64,000 nucleotides of DNA. Source: Mesorhizobium sp. (GTDB lineage Bacteria > Pseudomonadota > Alphaproteobacteria > Rhizobiales > Rhizobiaceae). Position 1 is the stretch's first letter. Every line of letters begins with the position of its first letter. Shown here one piece after another: positions 47,022-55,551 of the stretch. A program made the position numbers and the translations under genes. Where the stretch lies: contig NZ_JAMLIG010000001.1 of the NCBI RefSeq assembly GCF_023954305.1, positions 124,001-188,000 of the forward strand, in the 5' to 3' direction. The notes under the pieces are model-generated. The model was not told the DNA's origin. It did no database searches and was given only the letters and a program-made list of their open reading frames with translations.

Positions 47022-48086
47022 ATGGCCGAGGGCAAGAACAGCCTCACCTACGCGCAGGCGGGCGTGGACATCGACGCCGGCAATGCGATGGTCGAGAAGA
47101 TCAAGCCGCTGGTGCGCTCGACGCGCCGCATCGGCGCCGACGGCGAGATCGGCGGCTTCGGCGGGCTTTTCGACCTCAAGGCCGCCGGCTTCACCGATCC
47201 GATCCTGGTCGCCGCCAATGACGGAGTCGGCACCAAGCTCAGGATCGCCATCGAGGCGGGCCGGCACGACACGATCGGCATCGACCTCGTCGCCATGTGC
47301 GTCAACGACCTTGTCGTGCAGGGCGCGGAGCCGCTGTTCTTCCTCGACTATTTCGCCACGGGAAAGCTGGATCCCGACCAGGGCGCGGCCATCGTCTCCG
47401 GCATCGCCGCCGGCTGCCGCATGGCCGGCTGCGCGCTGATCGGCGGCGAGACGGCTGAGATGCCCGGCATGTATCACGGCGACGACTACGACCTCGCCGG
47501 CTTCGCGGTGGGTGCGGCCGAGCGCGGCACGCTCCTGCCCACCGACGACATCATGGAGGGCGACGTGCTGCTTGGCCTCGCCTCGTCGGGCGTCCACTCC
47601 AACGGCTTCTCGCTGGTGCGCAAGATCGTCGCGCTCTCGGGTCTCAAATGGACCGACGCGGCGCCCTTCGACCCGTCGAAAAGTCTGGGCGAGGCGCTGC
47701 TCGAACCGACGCGCATCTATGTCAAGCCGATCCTCGCCGCCATCCGCGGCACGCACGGCATCAAGGCGCTCGCCCACATCACCGGCGGCGGCTATCCCGA
47801 CAACATTCCGCGGGTCCTGCCCCGGGACTGGGCGGCCGAACTCGACCTCGGTGCGATCGACGTGCAGCCCGTCTTCGACTGGCTGTCGAAGACGGGCGGG
47901 GTAGAGGCGAATGAAATGATGCGCACCTTCAACTGCGGCATCGGCATGGTGATCGTGGTGGCGGCCGGCCAGGCGGCGCAGGTTGCGGCCGTGCTGCAAA
48001 GCGAGGGCGAGACCGTCACCCCGATCGGCCGCATCGTGCCGCGCCGCGACGAGGCGGTGATCTATCGCGGGAGGATCGCGCTGTGA
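47022..48086 (+). CDS. purM: Phosphoribosylformylglycinamidine cyclo-ligase
   Basis: A 354-residue enzyme for step five of purine synthesis (FGAM to AIR). Family features: ANDGVGTKLRIA, IDLVAMCVNDLVVQGAEPLFFLDYFATGKLD, GCALIGGETAEMPGMY and ITGGGYPDNIPRVLP near 250. Its length is normal. It overlaps purN by one base (TGATG). Confidence 0.95.
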   Translation: MAEGKNSLTYAQAGVDIDAGNAMVEKIKPLVRSTRRIGADGEIGGFGGLFDLKAAGFTDPILVAANDGVGTKLRIAIEAGRHDTIGIDLVAMCVNDLVVQGAEPLFFLDYFATGKLDPDQGAAIVSGIAAGCRMAGCALIGGETAEMPGMYHGDDYDLAGFAVGAAERGTLLPTDDIMEGDVLLGLASSGVHSNGFSLVRKIVALSGLKWTDAAPFDPSKSLGEALLEPTRIYVKPILAAIRGTHGIKALAHITGGGYPDNIPRVLPRDWAAELDLGAIDVQPVFDWLSKTGGVEANEMMRTFNCGIGMVIVVAAGQAAQVAAVLQSEGETVTPIGRIVPRRDEAVIYRGRIAL

Positions 48087-48787
48087 TGGCAAAGAGGCGT
48101 GTCGCCATTCTCATTTCCGGACGCGGCTCCAACATGGCCGCGCTGATCGACGCCGCGGCCTCGCCCGACTTCCCCGCAGAGATCGTCGGCGTCATTTCCA
48201 ACCGTCCGGACGCCAAAGGCCTTGCGATTGCCGCCGCCAAGGGCATTTCTACGCAGGTGATCCCCTCGAAGGGCACCTCGCGCGAGGAACACGACGCGGC
48301 GCTCGACAAGGCGCTGGAGGGCATGAAAGCCGAGATCGTCTGCCTTGCCGGCTATCTGCGCCTCCTGACCGACGGTTTCGTCGCCAGATGGAGCGGGCGG
48401 CTGATCAACATCCACCCGGCGCTCCTGCCGCTGTTCAAGGGCCTGAACACCCACGAGCAGGCGCTCGAGGCCGGCATGCGCGTCCATGGCTGCACGGTGC
48501 ATTTCGTCACGCCGGCGATGGACGACGGCCCGATCATCGCGCAGGCGGCCGTGCCCGTGCTCGCCTCGGACGATGCCGAGATGCTGGGCGCCCGCGTTCT
48601 CGCCGCCGAGCACCGCATCTACCCGCTCGGCCTGGCGCTCGTCGCAGAAGGCAAGGCGAAGATGGAGGGCGGCCGCACCGTCTTCGTTGATCTCAGCGAG
48701 GAGATGGGCGCCGGCCGCATCGTCTCCTCCCCCGCGCCCCGCGCCAAGGCGCCCGACATCGAAAGCCTGGCCCGGTTCACGCCGTAG
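48086..48787 (+). CDS. purN: Phosphoribosylglycinamide formyltransferase
   Basis: A 233-residue enzyme for step three of purine synthesis, using 10-formyl-THF. Signature motifs: ISGRGSNMAALID, SNRPDAKGL, LAGYLRLLTDGFV, the INIHPALLPLFKGLNTHEQAL block with the catalytic His, and CTVHFVTPAMDDGPII with the catalytic Asp. It follows purM by overlap, an arrangement common in proteobacteria. ATG 48086 lies in the purM stop; a GTG 3 bp upstream is possible. Confidence 0.95.
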   Translation: MAKRRVAILISGRGSNMAALIDAAASPDFPAEIVGVISNRPDAKGLAIAAAKGISTQVIPSKGTSREEHDAALDKALEGMKAEIVCLAGYLRLLTDGFVARWSGRLINIHPALLPLFKGLNTHEQALEAGMRVHGCTVHFVTPAMDDGPIIAQAAVPVLASDDAEMLGARVLAAEHRIYPLGLALVAEGKAKMEGGRTVFVDLSEEMGAGRIVSSPAPRAKAPDIESLARFTP

Positions 48788-48790
48788 CGT

Positions 48791-48809
48791 GCAATCATAA
48801 TATGATTGC
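48791..48809. promoter_or_regulatory. Palindromic operator upstream of hicAB
   Basis: GCAATCAT (48791-48798), three bases and ATGATTGC (48802-48809) form a perfect 8-bp inverted repeat about 30 bp upstream of the toxin start. The position and symmetry fit a HicB binding site for autorepression. A TAG-rich stretch (TTAGTAAA) follows and could contain the -10. Confidence 0.65.
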
Positions 48810-48839
48810 AGCTTAGTAAAAGCGCCACTATGTTGCCAT

Positions 48840-49094
48840 ATGAACAGCGCGCAGCGAAGGACGCTTGCAGCCATCTTCGCCGAGCCGGTTTCAGGGACAA
48901 TTCCCTGGTCGGCTGTGGAAAGCTTGTTCGTTGCGGTTGGATGCAAGGTCGTTGAAGGCAAGGGCTCAGCGGTTCGCTTCCAGCTTCGGGGCGTGATCGG
49001 CTTTTTCCACCGACCGCATCCCAGCAAGGAAGCGAAGAAATATCAAATTCGGAATGCGCGCGAGTTCTTGACGAAGATAGGAGCCGAGCCATGA
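48840..49094 (+). CDS. hicA: HicA-family toxin
   Basis: An 84-residue mRNA interferase-type toxin. It has the small alpha-beta-beta-beta-alpha layout with GCKVVEGKGSAVRFQLRG and the conserved His in FHRPHPSKEAKKYQI. It would cut mRNA at the ribosome when not bound by HicB. Its stop overlaps the antitoxin ATG by 4 bp. Toxin-first order is usual for hicAB. Confidence 0.85.
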   Translation: MNSAQRRTLAAIFAEPVSGTIPWSAVESLFVAVGCKVVEGKGSAVRFQLRGVIGFFHRPHPSKEAKKYQIRNAREFLTKIGAEP

Positions 49095-49432
49095 ATACGT
49101 TGAGCTATAATGGCTATAAAGCGTCCGTCGACTATGACGATGACGACGAGATTTTCTTCGGAAAGCTTCTTGGCATTCACGATGTCGTCGGTTTTCATGC
49201 CGACAACGTAGCCGACCTGAAGGCTGCTTTCCACGAAGCGGTTGACGACTATATCGAGACCTGCGCCAAGATCGGCAAGGAGCCGCAAAAGCCCTACTCC
49301 GGCAACCTGATGCTGCGCGTCGATCCGGCCGTCCATTCGAAGGCAGCCCTAGCCGCCGAGCTTGCCGGCAAGAGCCTCAATCAGTGGGGCGAGGAAGTTC
49401 TGCGAGAGGCGGCTGAAAAGCAGGTGGCTTAA
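49091..49432 (+). CDS. hicB: HicB-family antitoxin
   Basis: A 113-residue antitoxin. The N-terminal half has YNGYKASVDYDDDDEIFFGK, then GFHADNVADLKAAFHEAVDD, the partial RNase H-like fold that binds HicA. The C-terminal half has the RHH-type LMLRVDPAVHSKAALAAELA followed by SLNQWGEEVLREAA, which can bind the palindrome upstream. It overlaps the toxin stop by 4 bp. Confidence 0.88.
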   Translation: MNTLSYNGYKASVDYDDDDEIFFGKLLGIHDVVGFHADNVADLKAAFHEAVDDYIETCAKIGKEPQKPYSGNLMLRVDPAVHSKAALAAELAGKSLNQWGEEVLREAAEKQVA

Positions 49433-51558
49433 AGCCCCCTCACCCACACCTTGTTGTCGTGGAACGCCGCACCACCATAGGGCGGGCCGGCGTCGGCGCC
49501 GGTCAGCACGTTGATGCCCTCGCCACGCTCGTGCGCCGAGTTCGGCCAGATCCCTTCCGCGATCACCACGCCGCGCTTCACCCCGTCGAACAGTCGTGCG
49601 TGCAGCACCACCTCGCCGCGCAGATTGCCGATCTCGACGCGGCCGCCGTCGGCTATACCGAGCGCCGCGGCGTCCTGCGGATTGATCAGCAGTTCCGGCC
49701 TGCCCTCCTTCTGGCGCGACACCGGCGTCTCGGCAAAGGTTGAGTTCAGGAAGTTGCGCGCCGGCGAAGTCGCCAGCCGGAACGGATGCGCCTCGTCCGC
49801 GACCTCGATCAGGTCGACATGGTCGGGAAACTCCGGCAGCCGCGCCACGTCGCCGAACACGCCCATCGATTTCGGCGGCTTGTTGGGCGCGGCAAAGGTC
49901 GTCCAGTCCGGCCTGAAATGGAACTTGCCGTCGCGATGGCCGAAGCCGTCGAGATAATGCGCGCGCTCGAAAGGCGGCTGCATGTCGGCCCAGCGCGCCT
50001 CCTTCAGCGCGTCGAAGCCGCCCAGCCCCCGCTTGCCGAGGATGATGTCGATATGCTCGCGCTCGGTAAGCCCGAAGCCCGGCAGGTGCGAGACGCCGAG
50101 GCGCTTGGCAAGTTCCTCGATGACGAAATGATTGGTGCGCACCGTCTCCGGCGGCTCGATCGCCTTGGGACCGAGCGTGATGTGCTGGTTGCCGCCGCCG
50201 GTGTAGATGTCGTCGTGTTCGAGGAACATCGTCGCGGGCAGTACGACGTCGGCGAGCTTCGCCGTGTCGGTCATGAATTGCTCGTGCACGCAGGTGAAGA
50301 GATCGTCGCGCAGGAAGCCCTTCACCACCTTGCGCTGTTCGGGGGCGACATTCGCCGGATTGGTGTTCTGGATCAGCATCGCCGTCACCGGCGGGCCGCC
50401 GAACAGCGCATCCGGCTCGCCCATCAGGACCGGTCCGATCCGCGAGTGGTCGAGGTGGCGGATCTTGGGATCGATGAATTTCAGGCCCTCCAGCACGGTC
50501 TTGTCGAACTTGAAGATGCCCGAATTCGAATGGAACGCGCCGCCGCCCTCATATTGCCAGCAGCCGGTGACGACCGAAACCGACAGCGCGGCGTGCATGT
50601 TGACGGAGCCGTTGCGCTGACGTGCGAAGCCGTAGCCGAGGCGGAAAAAGGTGCGCTTCGTGGTGCCGACGAGCCGCGCGAAGGTCTCGATCTCGGCGAC
50701 CGAAAGCCCGGTGATCGCCGCCGCCCATTCCGGCGTGCGGGTCGCGACATGCGCTTCCAGCCCCTTCGGATCGTCGGAATACTTTTCAAGATAGGCCCGG
50801 TCGGCGAGGTTGTCGCGGAACAGGATGTGCATCACCGCGCAGGCGAGCGCGCCGTCGGTGCCGGGTTTCAGCACGAGCCCGAGATCCGCCTGTTTCACCG
50901 TGGCGTTCTCGTAGATGTCGATTGCGACGATCTTGGCGCCGCGCTCCTTGCGGGCCTTCACCGCGTGCGTCATCACGTTGACCTGCGTCACGACGGCATT
51001 GGTGCCCCAGATCACGACGCAGTCCGACTTGGCGATCTCGCGCGGGTCCGCGCCCGCCAGCCGGCCAGTCCCCATCGTGTATCCGGTCCAGGCAAGATTG
51101 GTGCAGATCGAATCGAAGAAGCCCGAGTATTTCTTGGCGTTGCGCAGCCGGTCGATGCCGTCGCGCTGCACATGGCCCATCGTTCCGGCATAGAAATAGG
51201 GCCAGACCGTCTCGCTGCCGTATCTCTCCTCCGCCTTCAGGAATTTTTCGGCGACGAGGTCGAGTGCGGCCTCCCACGACGCTTCCTTCCAGACACCGTC
51301 GCCCTTGGCGCCGGCGCGCACCAGCGGCTTCATCAGCCGGTCGGGATGGTGGATGCGGTCGGCGTAGCGCGCGACTTTGGCGCAGATGACGCCCGCCGTG
51401 TAGCTGTTGTCCTTGGCCCCGTGCACCCGGCCGATCCGGTTCGGTCCGACGATCTCGACATCCAGCGCGCAGGTCGAAGGGCAGTCGTGCGGGCAGGCCG
51501 AATGGGCGATGCGCGTCTTGGCGATGGCTGTCTGGCCGAACGTGGCGTGCGTGTTCAT
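49429..51558 (-). CDS. Molybdopterin oxidoreductase family protein
   Basis: A 709-residue member of the DMSO-reductase superfamily. The N-terminal [4Fe-4S] site is SACPHDCPSTCALDVE followed by GVICAK (C-x3-C-x3-C...C). Then come Mo-bis-MGD motifs such as NLAWTGYTMGTGRL, CVVIWGTNAVVTQV and QNTNPANVAPEQ, and a C-terminal domain with NFLNSTFAETPVSRQKEG. No signal peptide is seen, so it is probably cytoplasmic, like formate dehydrogenase- or acetylene hydratase-type enzymes. Substrate unknown. It converges on hicB with a 4-bp stop overlap. Confidence 0.88.
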   Translation of the reverse strand: MNTHATFGQTAIAKTRIAHSACPHDCPSTCALDVEIVGPNRIGRVHGAKDNSYTAGVICAKVARYADRIHHPDRLMKPLVRAGAKGDGVWKEASWEAALDLVAEKFLKAEERYGSETVWPYFYAGTMGHVQRDGIDRLRNAKKYSGFFDSICTNLAWTGYTMGTGRLAGADPREIAKSDCVVIWGTNAVVTQVNVMTHAVKARKERGAKIVAIDIYENATVKQADLGLVLKPGTDGALACAVMHILFRDNLADRAYLEKYSDDPKGLEAHVATRTPEWAAAITGLSVAEIETFARLVGTTKRTFFRLGYGFARQRNGSVNMHAALSVSVVTGCWQYEGGGAFHSNSGIFKFDKTVLEGLKFIDPKIRHLDHSRIGPVLMGEPDALFGGPPVTAMLIQNTNPANVAPEQRKVVKGFLRDDLFTCVHEQFMTDTAKLADVVLPATMFLEHDDIYTGGGNQHITLGPKAIEPPETVRTNHFVIEELAKRLGVSHLPGFGLTEREHIDIILGKRGLGGFDALKEARWADMQPPFERAHYLDGFGHRDGKFHFRPDWTTFAAPNKPPKSMGVFGDVARLPEFPDHVDLIEVADEAHPFRLATSPARNFLNSTFAETPVSRQKEGRPELLINPQDAAALGIADGGRVEIGNLRGEVVLHARLFDGVKRGVVIAEGIWPNSAHERGEGINVLTGADAGPPYGGAAFHDNKVWVRGL

Positions 51559-51623
51559 GCCCCTTCCCTAGCGGTTTTCCGGCGGCAGGTGTAGAGGCCG
51601 TCCATGCGCCGGAACGCCCTTCG

Positions 51624-52484
51624 ATGAACTACGACCACGCCTATCATGCCGGAAACTTCGCCGACGTGGTCAAGCACGCGCTCGTCGTGCGCATCGTCGA
51701 CTATCTGAAACGCAAGGACAAACCGTTCCGGGTGATCGACACGCACGCCGGCAGCGGACTGTACGATCTGACGTCCGAGCGGGCGCAGAAGACGGGCGAA
51801 TGGCGCTCTGGCATCGGCCGGCTGGTCGAAGCCGACCTTCCCGAGCCCGCGCGCAGTCTCCTCGCGCCCTATCTCGACTGCCTCGCCGACCTCAACCCCG
51901 GCGGTGGAATCAAGTTCTACCCCGGCTCGCCGGTGCTCGTGCGCCGCCTGCTGCGCGGCCGCGACCGGCTGACCGCGATCGAACTGCATCCCGACGCCGC
52001 TTTCGAGCTGAAGAACCGCTTCGCCGGCGATTTCGCCACCCGCGTCATCGAGCTCGACGGCTGGCTGGCGCTCGGTGCGCACCTGCCGCCCAAGGAGAAG
52101 CGCGGCCTCGTTCTGGTCGATCCGCCTTTCGAGATCGACGATGAGTTCGGCCGCATCCTCGACGGCCTGCGCAAGGCCCACCAGCGCTGGCCGGGCGGGG
52201 TCTATGCCTTCTGGTATCCGGTCAAGGATCGCGACGAAGTCGAGCGGTTCAGGCGGAATCTCGCCGGCCTCGGCATCCCGCGCATCCTCGACGCGACGCT
52301 GACCATCCGCGCGCCGCTACACTATCCGCGGCTCGACGGCACCGGCATGGTGATCGTCAACCCGCCCTACCTCATCGAGGAAGAGCTCAACGTGCTCTTG
52401 CCCGTCCTCTGCGAGGTGCTCGCGGAGGACGCGGGGGCCGCCTGGTCGGTAAAATGGCTGGCCGGCGAAGCGCCTTCGGATTGA
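51624..52484 (+). CDS. rlmJ: 23S rRNA (adenine2030-N6)-methyltransferase
   Basis: A 286-residue rRNA methyltransferase. It opens MNYDHAYHAGNFADVVKHAL, has the SAM-binding VIDTHAGSGLYDL, and the catalytic LVLVDPPFE (D-P-P-F). Both ends match RlmJ. It modifies A2030 in 23S rRNA. The gene is divergent from the molybdopterin oxidoreductase gene at about 65 bp. Confidence 0.93.
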   Translation: MNYDHAYHAGNFADVVKHALVVRIVDYLKRKDKPFRVIDTHAGSGLYDLTSERAQKTGEWRSGIGRLVEADLPEPARSLLAPYLDCLADLNPGGGIKFYPGSPVLVRRLLRGRDRLTAIELHPDAAFELKNRFAGDFATRVIELDGWLALGAHLPPKEKRGLVLVDPPFEIDDEFGRILDGLRKAHQRWPGGVYAFWYPVKDRDEVERFRRNLAGLGIPRILDATLTIRAPLHYPRLDGTGMVIVNPPYLIEEELNVLLPVLCEVLAEDAGAAWSVKWLAGEAPSD

Positions 52485-52542
52485 CGGCGAAGCCAAGTTG
52501 CAGGAGTGTCCGGTACGGATGCATGGATGGAGTTCGGGTGCG

Positions 52543-52968
52543 ATGGCGCGATTCGGATTGGTTCTCTGGGTTTTCGCGGCGGTCGCCGCGCTGACAGGCA
52601 CGGCCAGGGCCGCCGACATGGTGCTCGACTACGCCAATCCGGGCGTCTGCGCCGAGCAGCGCTTCCTCGGCAAGATCACGCATCGCTTCCGGCACCAGGT
52701 GACGCATGTGCCCAACCTGCCCGATGTCGACATCGTCGCCTTCCACGACATCCACCAGCACCGCTACAAGGAAGCCACGGAGAAATGGCCGATCGGCCGT
52801 CGCTATTGCGGCGCGACCGTCGCGCTGTCCGACGGGGGCTCCCGCTCGATCTGGTATCTGATCGAGGAGGGCATGGGCTTCGCCTCGATCGGCGACAATG
52901 TCGAATTCTGCGTCGCCGGCTTCGACCGCTGGTACGTCTACAACGGCCGCTGCCGGGTGCTGAGGTAG
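52543..52968 (+). CDS. Exported protein, unknown
   Basis: A 141-residue protein with signal peptide (ARFGLVLWVFAAVAALTGTA, cleaved after ARA). The mature part has CAEQRFLGKITHRF, VTHVPNLPDVDIVAFHDIHQ and ends WYVYNGRCRVLR. Two Cys pairs may form disulfides. Similar exported proteins occur in Hyphomicrobiales. It ends close to the RNase T2 gene. ATG 52543 is preferred over 52498 for the signal peptide. Confidence 0.75.
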   Translation: MARFGLVLWVFAAVAALTGTARAADMVLDYANPGVCAEQRFLGKITHRFRHQVTHVPNLPDVDIVAFHDIHQHRYKEATEKWPIGRRYCGATVALSDGGSRSIWYLIEEGMGFASIGDNVEFCVAGFDRWYVYNGRCRVLR

Positions 52969-52973
52969 AAGTC

Positions 52974-53702
52974 CTGTTCCGCTTCCGCCGGGCGGGTCTT
53001 TCCGCCCTGCTCCTGTCGCTGCTGCTTGCCGCCTGCGGCGAAGAACAGGCAAGTGCGCCGAACACGCCGATTGCCGGCCCTCCTCCTCCGGCGTCGAAAT
53101 CGTCTCCGCAAACGCCTGCAAGACCCGGAAAAGGCTTCGACTTCTACGTTCTTTCCCTGTCCTGGTCGCCGAGCTATTGCGAAGCGGAGGGGTCGCAGGC
53201 AAACCGCCAGCAATGCGCCTCGGGCCGGCCCTACGCCTTCGTCGTCCACGGCCTTTGGCCGCAGTTCGAGCGCGGCTATCCGGCCGACTGCCCGGTCGAG
53301 CAGACCGATGTGCCGCGTGAAGTCGTCTCGAGCGTGCTGCCGATCATGCCTTCCACCGGCCTCATTCGGTATCAGTGGCGCAAGCACGGCTCCTGTGCCG
53401 GCCTGTCGCAGGAGGATTATTTCGACGTCCTGCGCGCCGCACGCGGGCGGGTTGCGATCCCGGCGGAGTTCGAGCGGCTGTCGGCCTATCGCACCGTCCG
53501 CCCGGACGCGGTCGAGGCATCGTTCGTCGCCAGCAATCCGGGCCTCGCCAGGGAGGGTATCGCCGTCGCCTGCGACCGGCGCTACCTGCGCGAGATCCGC
53601 ATCTGCCTGACCAAGGGGCTCGAATTCCGCACCTGCCCGGAAATCGACCGCACCCAATGCCGGCTCGACACCGCCGTGATGCCACCCGTCCGAGGCGGCT
53701 GA
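52974..53702 (+). CDS. Ribonuclease T2 family protein (lipoprotein)
   Basis: A 242-residue secreted RNase. It has a lipoprotein signal (GLSALLLSLLLAACGEE with lipobox LLAAC), then CAS I AFVVHGLWPQ and CAS II QWRKHGSCAG with both catalytic His, and Cys that could form disulfides. It degrades RNA in the periplasm or outside. No ATG, GTG or TTG starts the frame in a sensible place; CTG 52974 lies 8 nt after GAGG, and the frame is otherwise open upstream through the previous gene. The start is uncertain. Confidence 0.78.
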   Translation: MFRFRRAGLSALLLSLLLAACGEEQASAPNTPIAGPPPPASKSSPQTPARPGKGFDFYVLSLSWSPSYCEAEGSQANRQQCASGRPYAFVVHGLWPQFERGYPADCPVEQTDVPREVVSSVLPIMPSTGLIRYQWRKHGSCAGLSQEDYFDVLRAARGRVAIPAEFERLSAYRTVRPDAVEASFVASNPGLAREGIAVACDRRYLREIRICLTKGLEFRTCPEIDRTQCRLDTAVMPPVRGG

Positions 53703-53795
53703 CTGGCCGACTGTCGGCCCTCCCCTGGGCCTTCCGCCCCGGCCTCGCGCGGGATATGAAACGCCACCCGCAACCTAGGCCAGGATCAAGCCGAC

Positions 53796-54392
53796 ATGCC
53801 GCGCATCCTCTATTCCCCCGCCTCCCCCTACAGCGCCAAGGTGCGGATGGCCGCGGCCTATGCCGGCATTGCCTGCGAGGCCGTCGTGGTCGACACCAAT
53901 GCCGATCCGGCACTGCTCGTCGACAACAATCCGCTCGGCAAGATCCCGGTCCTGCTGACCGACGAGGGCGGGGCTGTGTTCGACAGCCGCGCCATCACGC
54001 AATATCTCAACCGAATCTCCGGCAACGCGCTGTTCCCGCGCAATGCCGCCAAGCGGCTCGAGGCCGAGCGGCTCGAAGCGCTTGCGGACGGCATCGCCGA
54101 CTGCCTGCTCGCCCATGTCTACGAGCGCCGCTTCCGTCCCGAGGAGAAGATCCACCAGCCCTGGCTCGACCGGCAATGGTCGAAGGTCGAGCGCGCGCTC
54201 GATCATCTCGTCGCCGACACCCCGAAGCTGCCGGCGAAGATCACCGCCGGCCACATCGCGATTAGGGCGCTGATCGGCTATCTCGCTCTGCGCTTCGAGG
54301 GCAAGTGGGAGAAGGGCCGCTCCAAGCTGGTGCGCTGGGCGAAGAAATTCGACGAGAAGTTCCCCGAACTCGCCGCGCTCGTGCCCAGGTAG
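53796..54392 (+). CDS. Glutathione S-transferase family protein
   Basis: A 198-residue GST-like protein. The N-terminal thioredoxin fold begins MPRILYSPASPYSAKVRMAA, with the substrate-binding NPLGKIPVLL and DSRAITQYL; the C-terminal half is all helical and ends with FDEKFPELAALVPR. The N-terminal Ser/Tyr catalytic residue is not obvious; Ser11/Ser8 might serve. The gene ends before a clear terminator. Confidence 0.85.
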   Translation: MPRILYSPASPYSAKVRMAAAYAGIACEAVVVDTNADPALLVDNNPLGKIPVLLTDEGGAVFDSRAITQYLNRISGNALFPRNAAKRLEAERLEALADGIADCLLAHVYERRFRPEEKIHQPWLDRQWSKVERALDHLVADTPKLPAKITAGHIAIRALIGYLALRFEGKWEKGRSKLVRWAKKFDEKFPELAALVPR

Positions 54393-54418
54393 GCCACCTC
54401 GATCCGAGACGAAATAGG

Positions 54419-54446
54419 GCCGGGGAGTCGCCTCCCCGGCTCTTTT
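54419..54446 (+). terminator. Intrinsic terminator after GST gene
   Basis: GCCGGGGAG (54419-54427), TCGC loop, CTCCCCGGC (54432-54440) and then TCTTTT. This is a 9-bp GC-rich stem with a plus-strand T-run, a standard rho-independent terminator 27 bp after the GST stop. It may also stop transcription of the convergent porin gene (54468-55130). Confidence 0.85.
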
Positions 54447-54467
54447 CCATCCAGCGCTCTCGGTCTC

Positions 54468-55130
54468 TTAGAACTTGATGCCGAGGCCGAGCTGAACCTT
54501 GTTCGACTGCGAATCGATGTCCTGCGCGCCGCCGCCGAGGTTGAAGGTCTCCGATCCGTAGTCGGTGAAGCGGTATTCGCCGCGCACGAAGACCTTTTCG
54601 GTCACCTTCGCCTCGGCGCCCGCGCCGACCGTATAGCCGAGCATGGTCTTGCGGTCCTCGCCGATGCCGTCGTTGGCCTTCAGGCTTTCCGCCGCGCCAC
54701 CGCCGGTGCCGTAGAGCAGCACGCGGTCGTTGACCGCGTAGCCGAGACGGGCGCGCAGCGAGCCCTCGACGCCCGACTTGGTGGCGATGCCGCCACCCAC
54801 GCCGTCGGAGCCGTTGTAGCCGACGTCAGCTTCGACGCCATAGACGATGTTGCCGTTCTGGCCCTGCACGCCGGCGAAGGCGCCGCCGATGAAGCCTTCA
54901 TGGTCGCGCGAGCCGACGCCGGGAAGGTTCGAATTGGTCTCGCCGAAAGCGTAACCGCCCTGAACACCGACATAGGGACCGGCCCAGCCGGTCGAAGCCG
55001 AAGGCACCACCTCGACCGGAGCCGGCTCCGGCGCCTGCTCGTAGATGGCGTCCGCGGCGAAGGCGGGAAGGGCGAAGGCAAACGCGGTTGCCGCCAAAAG
55101 CGGACGACCGAATTTGAGGTTGGTCTTCAT
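54468..55130 (-). CDS. Outer membrane beta-barrel protein, Omp25/Omp31-like
   Basis: A 220-residue outer-membrane protein with signal peptide (PLLAATAFAFALPAFAADA). It has the family segment TGWAGPYVGVQGGYAFGETN, alternating strands (GFIGGAFAGVQGQNGNIVYG, EKVFVRGEYRFTDYGSETF) and the terminal GLGIKF with C-terminal Phe needed for barrel insertion. Omp25/31-type barrels anchor the envelope in Brucella and relatives. ATG 55130 has GGAGA just upstream; the longer 236-residue start lacks one. Confidence 0.9.
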   Translation of the reverse strand: MKTNLKFGRPLLAATAFAFALPAFAADAIYEQAPEPAPVEVVPSASTGWAGPYVGVQGGYAFGETNSNLPGVGSRDHEGFIGGAFAGVQGQNGNIVYGVEADVGYNGSDGVGGGIATKSGVEGSLRARLGYAVNDRVLLYGTGGGAAESLKANDGIGEDRKTMLGYTVGAGAEAKVTEKVFVRGEYRFTDYGSETFNLGGGAQDIDSQSNKVQLGLGIKF

Positions 55131-55551
55131 TGTATTCTCCTTGGTCTTCACGAACTCGAAACTCGAACCGAGAACCAACGTTCCATCGGGAGGTGACGGA
55201 GCGCCGCTTCGGCATGACGTGGAAGATGAGAGTCAAATGCGGCACGACGGCACCGCCAATCTGGTCATTGGCCGGCAACGGTACGGCGAGAAAAAGGCGT
55301 TGCATCGCGGCAACATCCCGTTGAGCGGCGCCGCTCGCCTGACCTGCGGACGGCTGGACGCCCTTCGATCGAAATCAAATAAGGCTTTGATTTTCCTTGG
55401 TTAATTTCGCAGTCCCTGATACATCCTTCCGCTGCGCCATCCCGATGGCTCCAGCAGCGTCAGGATTTGGCCGCAAGCTGCGCCGCGACCCCTGTCGGCC
55501 TCCGTTTCGCCCCATATATTTCGTCAACAGGGCTCTGGGGGACCACGATTC
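55131..55551. promoter_or_regulatory. Intergenic region between divergent porin and SDR genes
   Basis: 421 bp without a convincing gene. It should contain the promoters of the porin (minus) and of the SDR-uvrC operon (plus). I see one perfect 8-bp inverted repeat, AAATCAAA (55372-55379) and TTTGATTT (55386-55393) with a 6-nt loop. No clear -35/-10 pair can be assigned. Confidence 0.4.

Noticed and set aside
49786..51594. A 602-residue plus-strand frame across the molybdopterin oxidoreductase
   Set aside because: The minus-strand gene has intact Fe-S and Mo motifs; the plus frame has none.
55372..55393. AAATCAAA/TTTGATTT inverted repeat as a terminator
   Set aside because: It lies between divergent genes, so no transcript should end there, and the stem is AT-only. 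At most a binding site.
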